A stretch of DNA of 64,000 nucleotides from Flavobacterium geliluteum (lineage in GTDB: Bacteria; Bacteroidota; Bacteroidia; Flavobacteriales; Flavobacteriaceae), in the NCBI RefSeq assembly GCF_017948595.1, contig NZ_JAGFBV010000026.1:1-64000 (forward strand), read 5' to 3'. The notes under the pieces were generated by a model, which was not told the origin of the DNA, searched no databases, and saw only the letters and a list, made by a program, of their open reading frames with translations. Positions within the stretch are counted from its first letter, which is position 1. Every line of letters starts with the position of its first letter. A program made the position numbers and the translations under genes. Positions 35,078-43,802 of the stretch are shown piece after piece.

Positions 35078-35158
35078 TATTCGTTTAATTGGTTAATCGT
35101 GTAATCACCAACCTGATTAAGCGATTAACCAATTAATCGTTGGAACAATTAACCGAAT
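35078..35158. repeat. Palindromic intergenic repeat (TAATCG family)
   Basis: A perfect 15-bp inverted repeat, TTAATTGGTTAATCG (35085-35099) with CGATTAACCAATTAA (35122-35136), set inside a weaker outer TTATTCG/CGAATAA pairing. Its right arm matches the element at 13918-13984 at 20 of 22 bp. Confidence 0.8.
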
Positions 35159-35169
35159 AATCAAAAAGT

Positions 35170-36168
35170 TTGAAAACTAGAATTGCTATTAATGGTTTTG
35201 GTAGAATAGGTCGAAATTTATTTCGATTATTAATCAACCACCCTGATATTGAAGTCATTGCCATCAATGATATTGCCGACAAAAAAACCATGTCACATTT
35301 GATAAAATATGACAGCATTCATGGTGTCTTACCTTATCCCGTAAGTCATGACGAAAAAGGAATTATTGTAGATGGGAAACATTATTTGTTTTTTCACGAA
35401 AAAAAAATAGCAGATCTTGACTGGAAAAGCAATGCTATAGACTTTGTGATAGAATCTACCGGAAAATATAAAACGCATGAAGAATTACAGGCTCATATTA
35501 CCGCAGGAGCGAAAAAAGTAATTCTTTCTGCTCCATCAGAAGTAGACACCATAAAAACAGTTGTTTTAGGAGTTAATGAAAGTATTTTAGACGGAGAAGA
35601 AGATATTGTTTCTAATGCAAGTTGCACAACCAACAACGCTGCTCCGATGATCAAAATCATTAATGAGCTATGTGGCATTGAGCAGGCGTATATTACCACT
35701 ATACATTCGTACACCACAGACCAAAGTTTACACGACCAACCACACAAGGATTTACGAAGAGCCAGAGGTGCAAGTCAATCAATTGTACCAACAACTACTG
35801 GTGCAGCCAAAGCATTAACAAAAATTTTCCCTAACTTGCATAATAAAATTGGAGGTTGCGGGATTCGAGTTCCTGTTCCAGACGGCTCATTAACTGATAT
35901 TACGTTTAATGTAAAGCGTGCTGTAACTATCGAAGAAATCAATGAAGCCTTTGAGAAAGCATCAAAAAGTACTCTGAAAGGAATACTTGATTATACAGAA
36001 GATCCAATCGTTTCGGTCGACGTAATAGGCAATAGACACTCGTGTTTGTTTGATGCTCAACTCACCTCTGTTATCGATAAAATGGTAAAAGTTGTGGGAT
36101 GGTATGATAACGAAATTGGGTATTCGTCGAGATTGATAGATTTGATTTTACTGATAAGAAAAAAATAA
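35170..36168 (+). CDS. gap: Glyceraldehyde-3-phosphate dehydrogenase
   Basis: 332 residues. The TTG start gives the canonical MKTRIAINGFGRIGRNLFR; no ATG exists nearby. The catalytic cysteine is Cys152 in SNASCTTNNAAP, slightly different from the usual CTTNCLAP, and the histidine is in ITTIHSYTTDQ. WYDNEIGYSSR ends the protein. It oxidises glyceraldehyde-3-phosphate to bisphosphoglycerate with NAD in glycolysis, or works in reverse. The NNAAP variant could mark a gap paralogue different from the main glycolytic one. Confidence 0.95.
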   Translation: MKTRIAINGFGRIGRNLFRLLINHPDIEVIAINDIADKKTMSHLIKYDSIHGVLPYPVSHDEKGIIVDGKHYLFFHEKKIADLDWKSNAIDFVIESTGKYKTHEELQAHITAGAKKVILSAPSEVDTIKTVVLGVNESILDGEEDIVSNASCTTNNAAPMIKIINELCGIEQAYITTIHSYTTDQSLHDQPHKDLRRARGASQSIVPTTTGAAKALTKIFPNLHNKIGGCGIRVPVPDGSLTDITFNVKRAVTIEEINEAFEKASKSTLKGILDYTEDPIVSVDVIGNRHSCLFDAQLTSVIDKMVKVVGWYDNEIGYSSRLIDLILLIRKK

Positions 36169-36196
36169 TATTCAATGTCAAGTAGGCTTGCAAAAC

Positions 36197-38020
36197 ATGA
36201 AGTACAGACTTTTTATTCTTTTTAGTTTTTTAAATTCATTTTTGTATTCTCAAACCAAACAGAATACAGATAGCATTGCTTATTACAATGAACTCATTAC
36301 TAAAAATTTAAAAGAGAAAAACTATAAAAAAGCTATCGGGATCACCAAACAATCGATAGCTTATTGTACAAAAACTCGTCAAGCTCAGGATTTAGCCAAT
36401 CAAAATCTTAAACTTGGTACGATATACCACCAGTTTGGTTTAGCCGAAACACAACTTCACAAAAATGATTCGGCACTTTTCTATTTTAATCGTGCTCTCA
36501 ATTTGAGCAAAAAAAGTAGTGATCTCAAACAAAAATCAAAAATATTACTGGCAATCAGTCAATATTGTAAAGATCAGAAAGAGTATCAAAACGCTTTTCA
36601 CTATCTCCATGAACATTATGTTGTAGAAAAGTATATTTTAAAACTTAAAAATAACAACTTAAATTCTGAAGAATATAAAAAACTCAAAGACAATGAATTA
36701 AAAAGAAAAAACGAAGAAAAAGTTCAGATCAAAACATATCGTTACTCAAAACTTATCAGTATTCTGGCCATTGCCTTAATCTCAATATTATCCTTACTGA
36801 GTCTAGCTTTATACAAGAACAACATCATTAGAAATCAAAGCAATTTACTTTTAAGAGAGAAAAACAAAGAACTTATTTTGGCCAAAAATAAAGCAGAAGA
36901 AGCATCAAAAGCACGTTCTGAATTTTTATCGACAGTAAGCCATGAACTTAGAACTCCCTTAAATGCTATTAACGGAATCACACATCTTTTACTCGAAGAA
37001 AATCCAAATCCATCACAATTAAAGTATTTGGAATCTCTAAAATTTTCTGGCAATTACCTGACTAATTTTATCAATGAAATTCTCGAAATTAACAAAATAG
37101 ATTCGACCAAAATAGAAATTGAAAACATTGGTTTTAATCTAAAAATGTTATTGGTTAACATTCAGCGTTCCCTCGAAGAATTGGCTGCAGCCAACAAAAA
37201 CAATTTCAACTTAGAAATAGACGAAGCGATACCCGATCATTTGATTGGCGATCCTACCAAAATATCTCAAATCATTATGAATTTGATTAACAATGCATTG
37301 AAGTTTACACAAAACGGAGATGTGAATTTAATCGCAAAATTACATTCGATTGAGGATGAAAAAGCTACTATTTATTTTGAGATTGTCGATAACGGAATCG
37401 GAATTCCTGAGGACAAATTGCAAACTGTTTTTGAAAGTTTTGTTCAAGGCTCGGTCGAAATTAACAGAAAATATGGCGGAACGGGTTTGGGACTTACGAT
37501 TGTAAAAAAATTGATCGAAATTTTGGGCGGTGAGATCAACTTAAAAAGTGAAATTGGAAAAGGATCTACTTTTAACTTTAAGTTAAAACTCCAAATCAAT
37601 AACGAGCCGTTACTCAGTGCATCAGAAGCTAAGTCTTACAATGATTTGCAGTTGCGCGACAAATCTATTTTGTTAGTTGAAGACAACAAAATCAATCAGA
37701 TGATTACAAGAAAAATGCTCGAGAACAAAGCTGTCACCTGCCAAATAATAGACAACGGCGAAGAGGCTGTAGAACTACTAAAAGTAAAACCATTTGATAT
37801 GATTTTGATGGATGTACATTTGCCCGGAATTAACGGAACGACAGCTACAAAACAAATACGCGAATTTGACAAAACAACACCTATTATTGCCCTAACAGCT
37901 ATTTCGCTTAACGAAAACAGAGATACACTTTTATCTTACGGAATGAACGATGTTATCACAAAACCATTTGTACCAGAAGAATTCTACAGTACAATTGCCA
38001 AATATTTTGATCCTTGTTAG
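36197..38020 (+). CDS. Hybrid sensor histidine kinase/response regulator
   Basis: 607 residues. A signal peptide (ILFSFLNSFLYSQT) is followed by periplasmic TPR-like helices (LANQNLKLGTIYHQFG, ALNLSKKSSDLKQKSK), a membrane helix near 190-210, then the HisKA core with the phospho-acceptor in STVSHELRTPLNAI, a HATPase (GTGLGLTIVKKLIEILGGEI) and a receiver domain with the aspartate in MILMDVHLPGING. No DNA-binding output is attached. The signal sensed is unknown. Its stop codon overlaps the convergent lpxK stop by 4 bp. Confidence 0.92.
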   Translation: MKYRLFILFSFLNSFLYSQTKQNTDSIAYYNELITKNLKEKNYKKAIGITKQSIAYCTKTRQAQDLANQNLKLGTIYHQFGLAETQLHKNDSALFYFNRALNLSKKSSDLKQKSKILLAISQYCKDQKEYQNAFHYLHEHYVVEKYILKLKNNNLNSEEYKKLKDNELKRKNEEKVQIKTYRYSKLISILAIALISILSLLSLALYKNNIIRNQSNLLLREKNKELILAKNKAEEASKARSEFLSTVSHELRTPLNAINGITHLLLEENPNPSQLKYLESLKFSGNYLTNFINEILEINKIDSTKIEIENIGFNLKMLLVNIQRSLEELAAANKNNFNLEIDEAIPDHLIGDPTKISQIIMNLINNALKFTQNGDVNLIAKLHSIEDEKATIYFEIVDNGIGIPEDKLQTVFESFVQGSVEINRKYGGTGLGLTIVKKLIEILGGEINLKSEIGKGSTFNFKLKLQINNEPLLSASEAKSYNDLQLRDKSILLVEDNKINQMITRKMLENKAVTCQIIDNGEEAVELLKVKPFDMILMDVHLPGINGTTATKQIREFDKTTPIIALTAISLNENRDTLLSYGMNDVITKPFVPEEFYSTIAKYFDPC

Positions 38021-39054
38021 AGGTTTTCAAAATTCAAATTAGCACTCCTTTTAACATATTCTAAAACTGTTGCATCAAAATTTTGCTTATTACCCAGAAA
38101 ATGACTTCTTATGGGCAAATAATACAATTGCGTCGCCAATTTAGAATCTTTCAATCGTACATAATCTTTTTCGGTAGTGACAATTTTTTTGCCTTGTGCT
38201 TTGATCAAAATCGATTCTATATCAGCTTCAGAAAAATGATGATGATCAGGAAACGTAAGACATTCGTCGTTTTTATTTTTTAAATAATCAAAAAAAGGTT
38301 TTGGTTTTGCAATACCCGCCAAAAGAAGCTTTGGTTCTTTTTTTATGTCGCTTACCGCTATTTTTTTCTCTTGATCACCAATAAAATCATCATAATCGAT
38401 ACCGGTAAAATACAGTTGTTGCGAAGAATTAATCCTTAATTTTTTTCTAATATCATTTTGTATTTCATCCGGCAAATCTTTCGGGCATTTGGTCACGATA
38501 ATAATATTGGCACGATTAGCTCCGCTCCTGCTCTCCCGCAAATTTCCAGTGGGCAACATACAATCATCTGCATATAAATCTCCATAGGAAGTAAGCAGAA
38601 TATAAAAACCGGCTTTTACTTTTCGGTGCTGATATGCATCGTCAAGCAAAATTATTTGCGGTCTTTCCTGCTGAGAAATAAGCTGAGTAATTCCGTTGGT
38701 ACGATCGGCATCAACCGCCACCTGAATGTTAGGGAATTTTTGATAAAACTGAAAAGGTTCATCTCCTAAAATCAAGGCATTTGAACTTGCATTAGCAAAA
38801 ACAAAACCTTTGGACTGACGTTTGTAGCCACGACTTAGAGTAGCAATTTTATATTGGTTTGATAATAATCGAATGAGATATTCTATCTGAGGTGTTTTTC
38901 CTGTTCCGCCAACGCTTAGATTTCCTACTGCAATTACAGGAATATCAAATGAAGTCGATTTTAGAACTCCTTTATCAAAAAGAAAATTCCGAAATGAAGT
39001 AATAAATCCATATAAAATGGCGAATGGGAAAAGTATTTTTCGAAGTAGATTCAT
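38017..39054 (-). CDS. lpxK: Tetraacyldisaccharide 4'-kinase
   Basis: 345 residues. An N-terminal hydrophobic segment (ILFPFAILYGFITSFRNFLF) anchors it to the inner membrane. Walker A is VGNLSVGGTGKTPQIEYL, and QIILLDDAYQHRKVK is the conserved DDxxQHR element. It phosphorylates the lipid A disaccharide at the 4' position. Convergent with the hybrid kinase, sharing 4 bp at the stop codons. Confidence 0.95.
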   Translation of the reverse strand: MNLLRKILFPFAILYGFITSFRNFLFDKGVLKSTSFDIPVIAVGNLSVGGTGKTPQIEYLIRLLSNQYKIATLSRGYKRQSKGFVFANASSNALILGDEPFQFYQKFPNIQVAVDADRTNGITQLISQQERPQIILLDDAYQHRKVKAGFYILLTSYGDLYADDCMLPTGNLRESRSGANRANIIIVTKCPKDLPDEIQNDIRKKLRINSSQQLYFTGIDYDDFIGDQEKKIAVSDIKKEPKLLLAGIAKPKPFFDYLKNKNDECLTFPDHHHFSEADIESILIKAQGKKIVTTEKDYVRLKDSKLATQLYYLPIRSHFLGNKQNFDATVLEYVKRSANLNFENL

Positions 39055-39090
39055 TTTACGAAAGTATATTTTTTTTCGTTAATTTGTTGC

Positions 39091-39130
39091 AAGTTTCAAG
39101 TTTTCTGCATCTCGTAAAAACTTGAAACCT
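39091..39130. repeat. GTTTCAAG inverted repeat
   Basis: GTTTCAAGTTTT (39093-39104) is exactly complementary to AAAACTTGAAAC (39117-39128). Downstream come extra CCTGAAA words. Same family as 7681-7780 and 51094-51220. Confidence 0.75.
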
Positions 39131-39152
39131 GAAACCTGAAACAAAAATTAAA

Positions 39153-40247
39153 ATGAAAATCAAAGATATCATCGAAGTTCTCGAAGAAATGGCTCCTTTG
39201 GCTTACGCCGAAGATTTTGACAATGTTGGCCTTTTGGTTGGCGATTCTCAGTCCGAAACTACGGGCGTACTGGTTTGCCATGATGCCCTGGAAAATGTTA
39301 TCGAAGAAGCGATTACCAAAAACTGCAATCTCGTGGTGTGTTTTCATCCGATTTTATTCTCGGGAATTAAGAAAATTACAGGCAAAAACTATGTCGAGCG
39401 CGCGATTTTAAAAGCCATAAAAAATGACATTGCTATCTATGCTGTTCATACTGCCTTAGACAATCATTCGGCTGGCGTTAATAAAATCTTCTGTGATGCT
39501 TTGGGCTTAACCAATACTAAGGTTTTAATACCGAAGCTAAATTTTATTCAAAAATTAGTCACTTATACCACTCCTGATAATTCTGAAAAGGTTCGAAATG
39601 CTTTGTTTGAAGCTGGTGCTGGAACCATTGGTAATTATGACAATTGTAGTTTTAATACCGAAGGTTTTTTTACTTTTCAAGGAAACGAAGAGAGTAATCC
39701 TGTAATCGGAGAAAAAGGAAAACTACACACTGGAACCGAAATAAAAATAGAAGTTATTTTTGAAAAACATTTACAATCTAAAATTTTAAAAGCGCTTTTT
39801 TCGAATCATATTTACGAAGAAGTCGCTTATGAAATCTATACTTTAGAAAATTCTCATCAAAATATTGGTTTAGGAATGATTGGTGAACTTTCGTCAGAAA
39901 TGGATGAAAAAGAGTTTCTCACTTTCGTGAAAGACAAAATGATTGCCGATGGAATCCGTCATTCTGTCTTTCTAGGAAAAAAAATAAAAAAAGTAGCGGT
40001 CTTGGGAGGTTCTGGAAGTTACGCGATAAAAAATGCTATTCAAGCGGGAGCGGATGTTTTTTTGACGGCCGATTTAAAATACCATCAGTTTTATGAAGCC
40101 GAAAACAAGTTGCTTTTGGCAGATATTGGTCATTTTGAGAGCGAACGCTATACAAAAAACTATATTGTTGATTATCTTCGAAAAAAAATCCTTAATTTTG
40201 CCATCATTTTATCAGAAGAAAATACAAATCCAGTTAAGTACTTATAG
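39153..40247 (+). CDS. Nif3-like dinuclear metal centre protein
   Basis: 364 residues, the long Nif3/YqfO form with an inserted PII/CutA-like domain (about 130-235) between the two Nif3 halves. The N-terminal FDNVGLLVGDSQ, the metal-binding VVCFHPILFSG and AVHTALDNHSAGVN, and the C-terminal FLTADLKYHQFYEAE with ADIGHFESER give the metal ligands. The biological role remains uncertain; GTP cyclohydrolase-like activity has been proposed for some. The stop is 3 bp before the coiled-coil gene, so they form an operon. Confidence 0.92.
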   Translation: MKIKDIIEVLEEMAPLAYAEDFDNVGLLVGDSQSETTGVLVCHDALENVIEEAITKNCNLVVCFHPILFSGIKKITGKNYVERAILKAIKNDIAIYAVHTALDNHSAGVNKIFCDALGLTNTKVLIPKLNFIQKLVTYTTPDNSEKVRNALFEAGAGTIGNYDNCSFNTEGFFTFQGNEESNPVIGEKGKLHTGTEIKIEVIFEKHLQSKILKALFSNHIYEEVAYEIYTLENSHQNIGLGMIGELSSEMDEKEFLTFVKDKMIADGIRHSVFLGKKIKKVAVLGGSGSYAIKNAIQAGADVFLTADLKYHQFYEAENKLLLADIGHFESERYTKNYIVDYLRKKILNFAIILSEENTNPVKYL

Positions 40248-40250
40248 AAT

Positions 40251-41030
40251 ATGGCGAATACGAAAGAATTAAGTGTTGAGGACAAGTTAAGAGCAATATA
40301 CGATTTACAGCTTATTGACTCTAGAATTGACGAGATCAGAAACGTAAGAGGAGAACTTCCTTTAGAGGTTGAAGATTTAGAAGATGAAGTTGCAGGTTTA
40401 AGCACTCGTTCAGAGAAACTGAAAGGTGAACTTGAGGTGGTTGAAGAGCAAATCAAAGCAAAGAAAAATGCTATTGATGAGCACAAAGAATTTATCAAAA
40501 AATACACAAAACAACAAGAATCAGTTCGTAATAACAGAGAATTTAATTCTTTGACTAAAGAGGTTGAATTTCAGGAATTAGAAATTCAATTGGCTGAAAA
40601 GCAAATCAAAGAAATGAAAGCTTCTATCGAGCATAAAAAAGAAGTTATTTCTAATTTAAAGGAAAAACTTGATGCTAAAAGTTCGCATTTGAAACATAAA
40701 AAATCTGAATTGGATGCAATTATGGCAGAAACTCAAAAAGAAGAAATCTTCTTGTCTGAGAAATCTGCTGAATTTTCGGCTCAGATAGAAGAAAGATTAT
40801 TGGCTGCTTACAACAGAATCAGAAGCAGTGTTCGTAACGGTTTGGCTGTAGTTTCTATCGAAAGAGGTGCTTCTGCAGGATCATTCTTTACGATTCCGCC
40901 TCAAACGCAAGTAGAGATTGCTTCAAGAAAGAAAATCATTACTGATGAGCACTCTGGAAGAATTTTGGTTGACAGCGCATTGGCTGAAGAAGAAAAAGAA
41001 AAAATGGAACAATTGTTCTCTAAATTCTAA
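40251..41030 (+). CDS. Coiled-coil protein with degenerate zinc ribbon
   Basis: 259 residues. Residues 10-180 are a long coiled coil rich in Lys/Glu (VVEEQIKAKKNAIDEHKEF, LAEKQIKEMKASIEHKKEV). The C-terminal part matches the C4 zinc-ribbon family (zf-RING_7): IPPQTQVEIASRKKIITDEH, GRILVD. The expected zinc-binding cysteines are absent: SGRILVD is preceded by D-E-H where CEHC is expected, and the GGCFN position reads GSFFT. The protein contains no cysteine in this region, so zinc binding is lost. It is cotranscribed with the Nif3-like gene, as is common for this family. Confidence 0.9.
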   Translation: MANTKELSVEDKLRAIYDLQLIDSRIDEIRNVRGELPLEVEDLEDEVAGLSTRSEKLKGELEVVEEQIKAKKNAIDEHKEFIKKYTKQQESVRNNREFNSLTKEVEFQELEIQLAEKQIKEMKASIEHKKEVISNLKEKLDAKSSHLKHKKSELDAIMAETQKEEIFLSEKSAEFSAQIEERLLAAYNRIRSSVRNGLAVVSIERGASAGSFFTIPPQTQVEIASRKKIITDEHSGRILVDSALAEEEKEKMEQLFSKF

Positions 41031-41038
41031 ATAACATT

Positions 41039-41065
41039 GTCCCGATCTAATCGGGACTTTTTTTT
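41039..41065 (+). terminator. Terminator
   Basis: GTCCCGAT, three-base loop, ATCGGGAC, then T8. Confidence 0.93.
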
Positions 41066-41150
41066 GCCATGAATTTCCTTAATTTCACTAATTTATATTT
41101 TCTTTATATCTAAGAATAAAAATTCGTGCTAAATTTGTGTTATTCGTGGC
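41066..41150. repeat. GCCAC-type dispersed inverted repeat
   Basis: Begins GCCATGAATTTCCTTAATTT and ends TTATTCGTGGC (41140-41150), the same GCCA...TGGC(A/G)AA plan as 23012-23062. The right end overlaps the possible GTG starts of the alpha/beta hydrolase gene. Confidence 0.6.
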
Positions 41151-42057
41151 GAACTTTTTTAGATCAGATCGCAAATACTTATATTTTTTCATCATTAAAC
41201 CACTTGTTTTGGGAATTAAAAAAGGAATACGTTTTATTACCGTAAAATCGGTTGGACAATACATCAATTTCTTAAGCCATGTTCGACCGCAAAAAGCCAT
41301 AGCGCTCTCGTACGCACTTTTTAGTCAGCCCAGAATTGGTCGATTGCAGAAAGAAAACTTACCTAAAGTTTTAAGAAATACAGAAACAGAAACCTTTCAT
41401 CACAACGAACATCATTTTCAAACGTATATTTGGAAAGGAAATGAAACCAAAATACTTCTCGTACACGGGTGGGAAAGCAATTCTTCCCGCTGGAAAAAAA
41501 CATTGCCTCATTTACAAAAGTCAGGAAGTACTATTATTGCCATTGATGCCCCTGCTCACGGACAAAGCAGTGGAAAAGAATTTAATGTGCCACTTTATGC
41601 CGAATTCATCAACAAAGCGGTAGAAAAATACCAGCCGTCTATCATAATCGGACATTCAATTGGAGGTGCGGCTTGCGTATATCATCAATATTTATTTCCA
41701 AATACAAGTATCAATAAAATGGTAATTCTTGGAGCACCCTCAGACTTAAAAATCTTGATAACCAATTATGTTTCGATGCTAAGCCTGAATACTAAAATGT
41801 ACTCTCTCTTGGAGGATCGCTTCCTAACACGTTTCAATTTTAAACTAGAGGATTTTTCAGGACAAAAATTTGCCTCTCAATTTAATGTTTCCGGGTTAAT
41901 TGCTCACGATACCACTGATAAAATCGTTGCTTTTGAAGAAGGAAAAAAAATTGCCAGCAACTGGAAAAACAGTCAGTTTATTGAAACCAAAGGTTTGGGA
42001 CACGGCATGCATGATGATGAATTGTATCAAAAAGTCTATGATTTTTTGTTCTCATAA
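41137..42057 (+). CDS. Alpha/beta hydrolase
   Basis: About 303-306 residues; start unclear. Possible GTG codons at 41137 and 41146 lie within a dispersed repeat, and the first also overlaps a TAAATTTG box. The fold is clear: ILLVHGWESNSSRWKKTLPH, IIAIDAPAHGQSSG, the nucleophile elbow GHSIGGAA, and the final GLGHGMHDDELY with the catalytic His; the Asp is in IAHDTTDKIVAFEEG. It hydrolyses an unknown ester or amide. It has a membrane-near basic N-terminus but no signal peptide. Confidence 0.85.
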   Translation: MLFVANFFRSDRKYLYFFIIKPLVLGIKKGIRFITVKSVGQYINFLSHVRPQKAIALSYALFSQPRIGRLQKENLPKVLRNTETETFHHNEHHFQTYIWKGNETKILLVHGWESNSSRWKKTLPHLQKSGSTIIAIDAPAHGQSSGKEFNVPLYAEFINKAVEKYQPSIIIGHSIGGAACVYHQYLFPNTSINKMVILGAPSDLKILITNYVSMLSLNTKMYSLLEDRFLTRFNFKLEDFSGQKFASQFNVSGLIAHDTTDKIVAFEEGKKIASNWKNSQFIETKGLGHGMHDDELYQKVYDFLFS

Positions 42058-42167
42058 ATTTTTAAAGTTTTAAAGGAATAGAGACTTTTTAAGATTCTGA
42101 TTTACGATATTTTTTGAAAGGAAAAATCTAAAAACTGAAATCTGAAGTCTAAAATCTAAATTTTGAC

Positions 42168-42175
42168 TACTTTTG
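42168..42175 (+). promoter_or_regulatory. -7 box (TACTTTTG), near-leaderless
   Basis: TAnnTTTG ends only 4 bp before the ATG at 42180, so the mRNA should start at or next to the start codon. The same spacing is seen at 62515-62527. Confidence 0.7.
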
Positions 42176-42179
42176 CATC

Positions 42180-42992
42180 ATGGAAGAGAATTTAAAACGT
42201 CTTAATAAATTTATTGGTGAAACCGGGTATTGCTCCCGTCGTGAAGCCGATAAATTGATTGAAGAAGGACGCGTAACAATAAATGGTGTTGTGCCAGAAA
42301 TGGGAACCAAAGTTTCTCCAAGTGACGAAGTACGCATTGATGGAAAATTAATCGTTGAGAAACACGAAAAATTGGTTTATTTGGCTTTTAACAAACCTGT
42401 TGGAATTGAATGCACTACCAATTTAGAGGTTCGAAATAACATTGTCGATTACATCAATTACCCAAAACGTATTTTTCCAATTGGAAGACTAGACAAAGCG
42501 AGCGAAGGGTTGATTTTTATGACAAATGATGGTGATATCGTAAACAAGATTTTACGTGCCAGAAACAACCACGAAAAAGAATATACCGTAACCGTGAACA
42601 AACCTATTACAGATCGTTTTATACAACGAATGGGAAGTGGAGTACCGATTTTGGACACTGTAACGCGAGATTGCAAAGTAGAACAAATTAGTAAATACAT
42701 TTTTAAAATCATTCTGACTCAAGGACTGAACAGACAGATTCGTAGAATGTGCGAATATTTAGGCTATGAAGTAACGGCTCTTAAACGTATTCGAATTATC
42801 AATATCTCACTGGACGTTCCCGTGGGGCGCTATCGCGATCTAACAGATGCCGAAATCAAAGAACTAAATGCGTTAATCGAGCCATCGAGTAAAACTCAGG
42901 AAGCTAGCTTGCCAAAAACGGAAGCACCAAAGCGTAGAACCGAATTCATCTCAAAAAATGATCCTCGATTTAAGAAAAAAGGAGATTACTAA
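42180..42992 (+). CDS. rluF: 23S rRNA pseudouridine synthase, RluF type
   Basis: 270 residues. An N-terminal S4 domain (RLNKFIGETGYCSRREADKL) precedes a RsuA/RluF catalytic domain: IGRLDKASEGLIFMTNDGD (catalytic Asp), EYTVTVNKPIT, and TQGLNRQIRRMCEYLGYEV, the RluF-type motif. The basic C-terminal tail is disordered. It isomerises uridines in 23S rRNA. Predicted to be translated from a near-leaderless mRNA. Confidence 0.92.
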   Translation: MEENLKRLNKFIGETGYCSRREADKLIEEGRVTINGVVPEMGTKVSPSDEVRIDGKLIVEKHEKLVYLAFNKPVGIECTTNLEVRNNIVDYINYPKRIFPIGRLDKASEGLIFMTNDGDIVNKILRARNNHEKEYTVTVNKPITDRFIQRMGSGVPILDTVTRDCKVEQISKYIFKIILTQGLNRQIRRMCEYLGYEVTALKRIRIINISLDVPVGRYRDLTDAEIKELNALIEPSSKTQEASLPKTEAPKRRTEFISKNDPRFKKKGDY

Positions 42993-43007
42993 TTTGTTTA
43001 GAATCAA

Positions 43008-43040
43008 AAAAAAAGAGCCTTAAAAAAAGGCTCTTTTTTT
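43008..43040. terminator. Bidirectional terminator
   Basis: A 14-bp perfect stem, AAAAAAAGAGCCTT with AAGGCTCTTTTTTT, between the convergent pseudouridine synthase and response regulator genes. Confidence 0.95.
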
Positions 43041-43055
43041 TGATTTATAATTCCG

Positions 43056-43802
43056 TTATCTCAAAATTCGGAAGTTTTTCACAAAATCTTTATACTTATC
43101 GCTTAAAGTTACTTTATGATTCCCTTTTAGTATCACCAAGTTATCATTGACAATTATCTCTTCAATTTTACTAATATTTACGATATAATTGCGATGTGTC
43201 TGACAAAATTTAGTCGCATCCAAAAGCTGTATAATTTTGGTTAATGATATTAAAATAACAAATTTTTCAACTTCAGTTATGATGTTACAATAGCGATCTT
43301 CCACCTCGATATAAACAATATCTTCTACTTGGACTTTTTTTAGAACTTTATTCTTTTTGATAAAAAGGGAATCGTTGCTTACCACTGTATTTTGATCTTC
43401 GCTGTGAAAAACATTCGCCTGACCGTAAAACTTCTCCACTGCCATCTCTAATGCGTAGAGAATTTCGAGTTCATTAAACGGCTTCAACAAAAAACTGAAA
43501 GGTTTAGTCAATTTTGCTCTTTCAAAAATTTGGCGATCTTTAGAGCTCGTTAAAAAAACAAATGGTTTTAATCCATTTGGAACGATATTGATGGTTTCTG
43601 CAAAAGTGATTCCGTCTGGTTTTCCATCTAAAAAAACATCGATAATAACAATATCAACCGTGTTTTGATAAAAAAGTTTTAGTGCATCGTTATAGTTTGC
43701 AGCAACACCTACAACATTATAATTGTTTTCCGTAAGGACTTTTACAAGCGCATCACTTTCAACAGGAGTGTCCTCGATAATAAGTACGTTAATATTATCC
43801 AT
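43056..43802 (-). CDS. LytTR family response regulator
   Basis: 248 residues from the ATG at 43802, which overlaps the kinase stop by 8 bp; a longer TTG-started frame is less likely. The receiver domain has VLIIEDTPVESDAL, the phospho-aspartate in VIIDVFLDGKPDG (about residue 56) and LLKPFNELEI. A LytTR DNA-binding domain follows (about 145-248): VEDIVYIEVEDRYCNI, FCQTHRNYIVNISKIEEI. With the kinase at 43795 it forms a two-component system; the target genes are unknown. Confidence 0.94.
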   Translation of the reverse strand: MDNINVLIIEDTPVESDALVKVLTENNYNVVGVAANYNDALKLFYQNTVDIVIIDVFLDGKPDGITFAETINIVPNGLKPFVFLTSSKDRQIFERAKLTKPFSFLLKPFNELEILYALEMAVEKFYGQANVFHSEDQNTVVSNDSLFIKKNKVLKKVQVEDIVYIEVEDRYCNIITEVEKFVILISLTKIIQLLDATKFCQTHRNYIVNISKIEEIIVNDNLVILKGNHKVTLSDKYKDFVKNFRILR

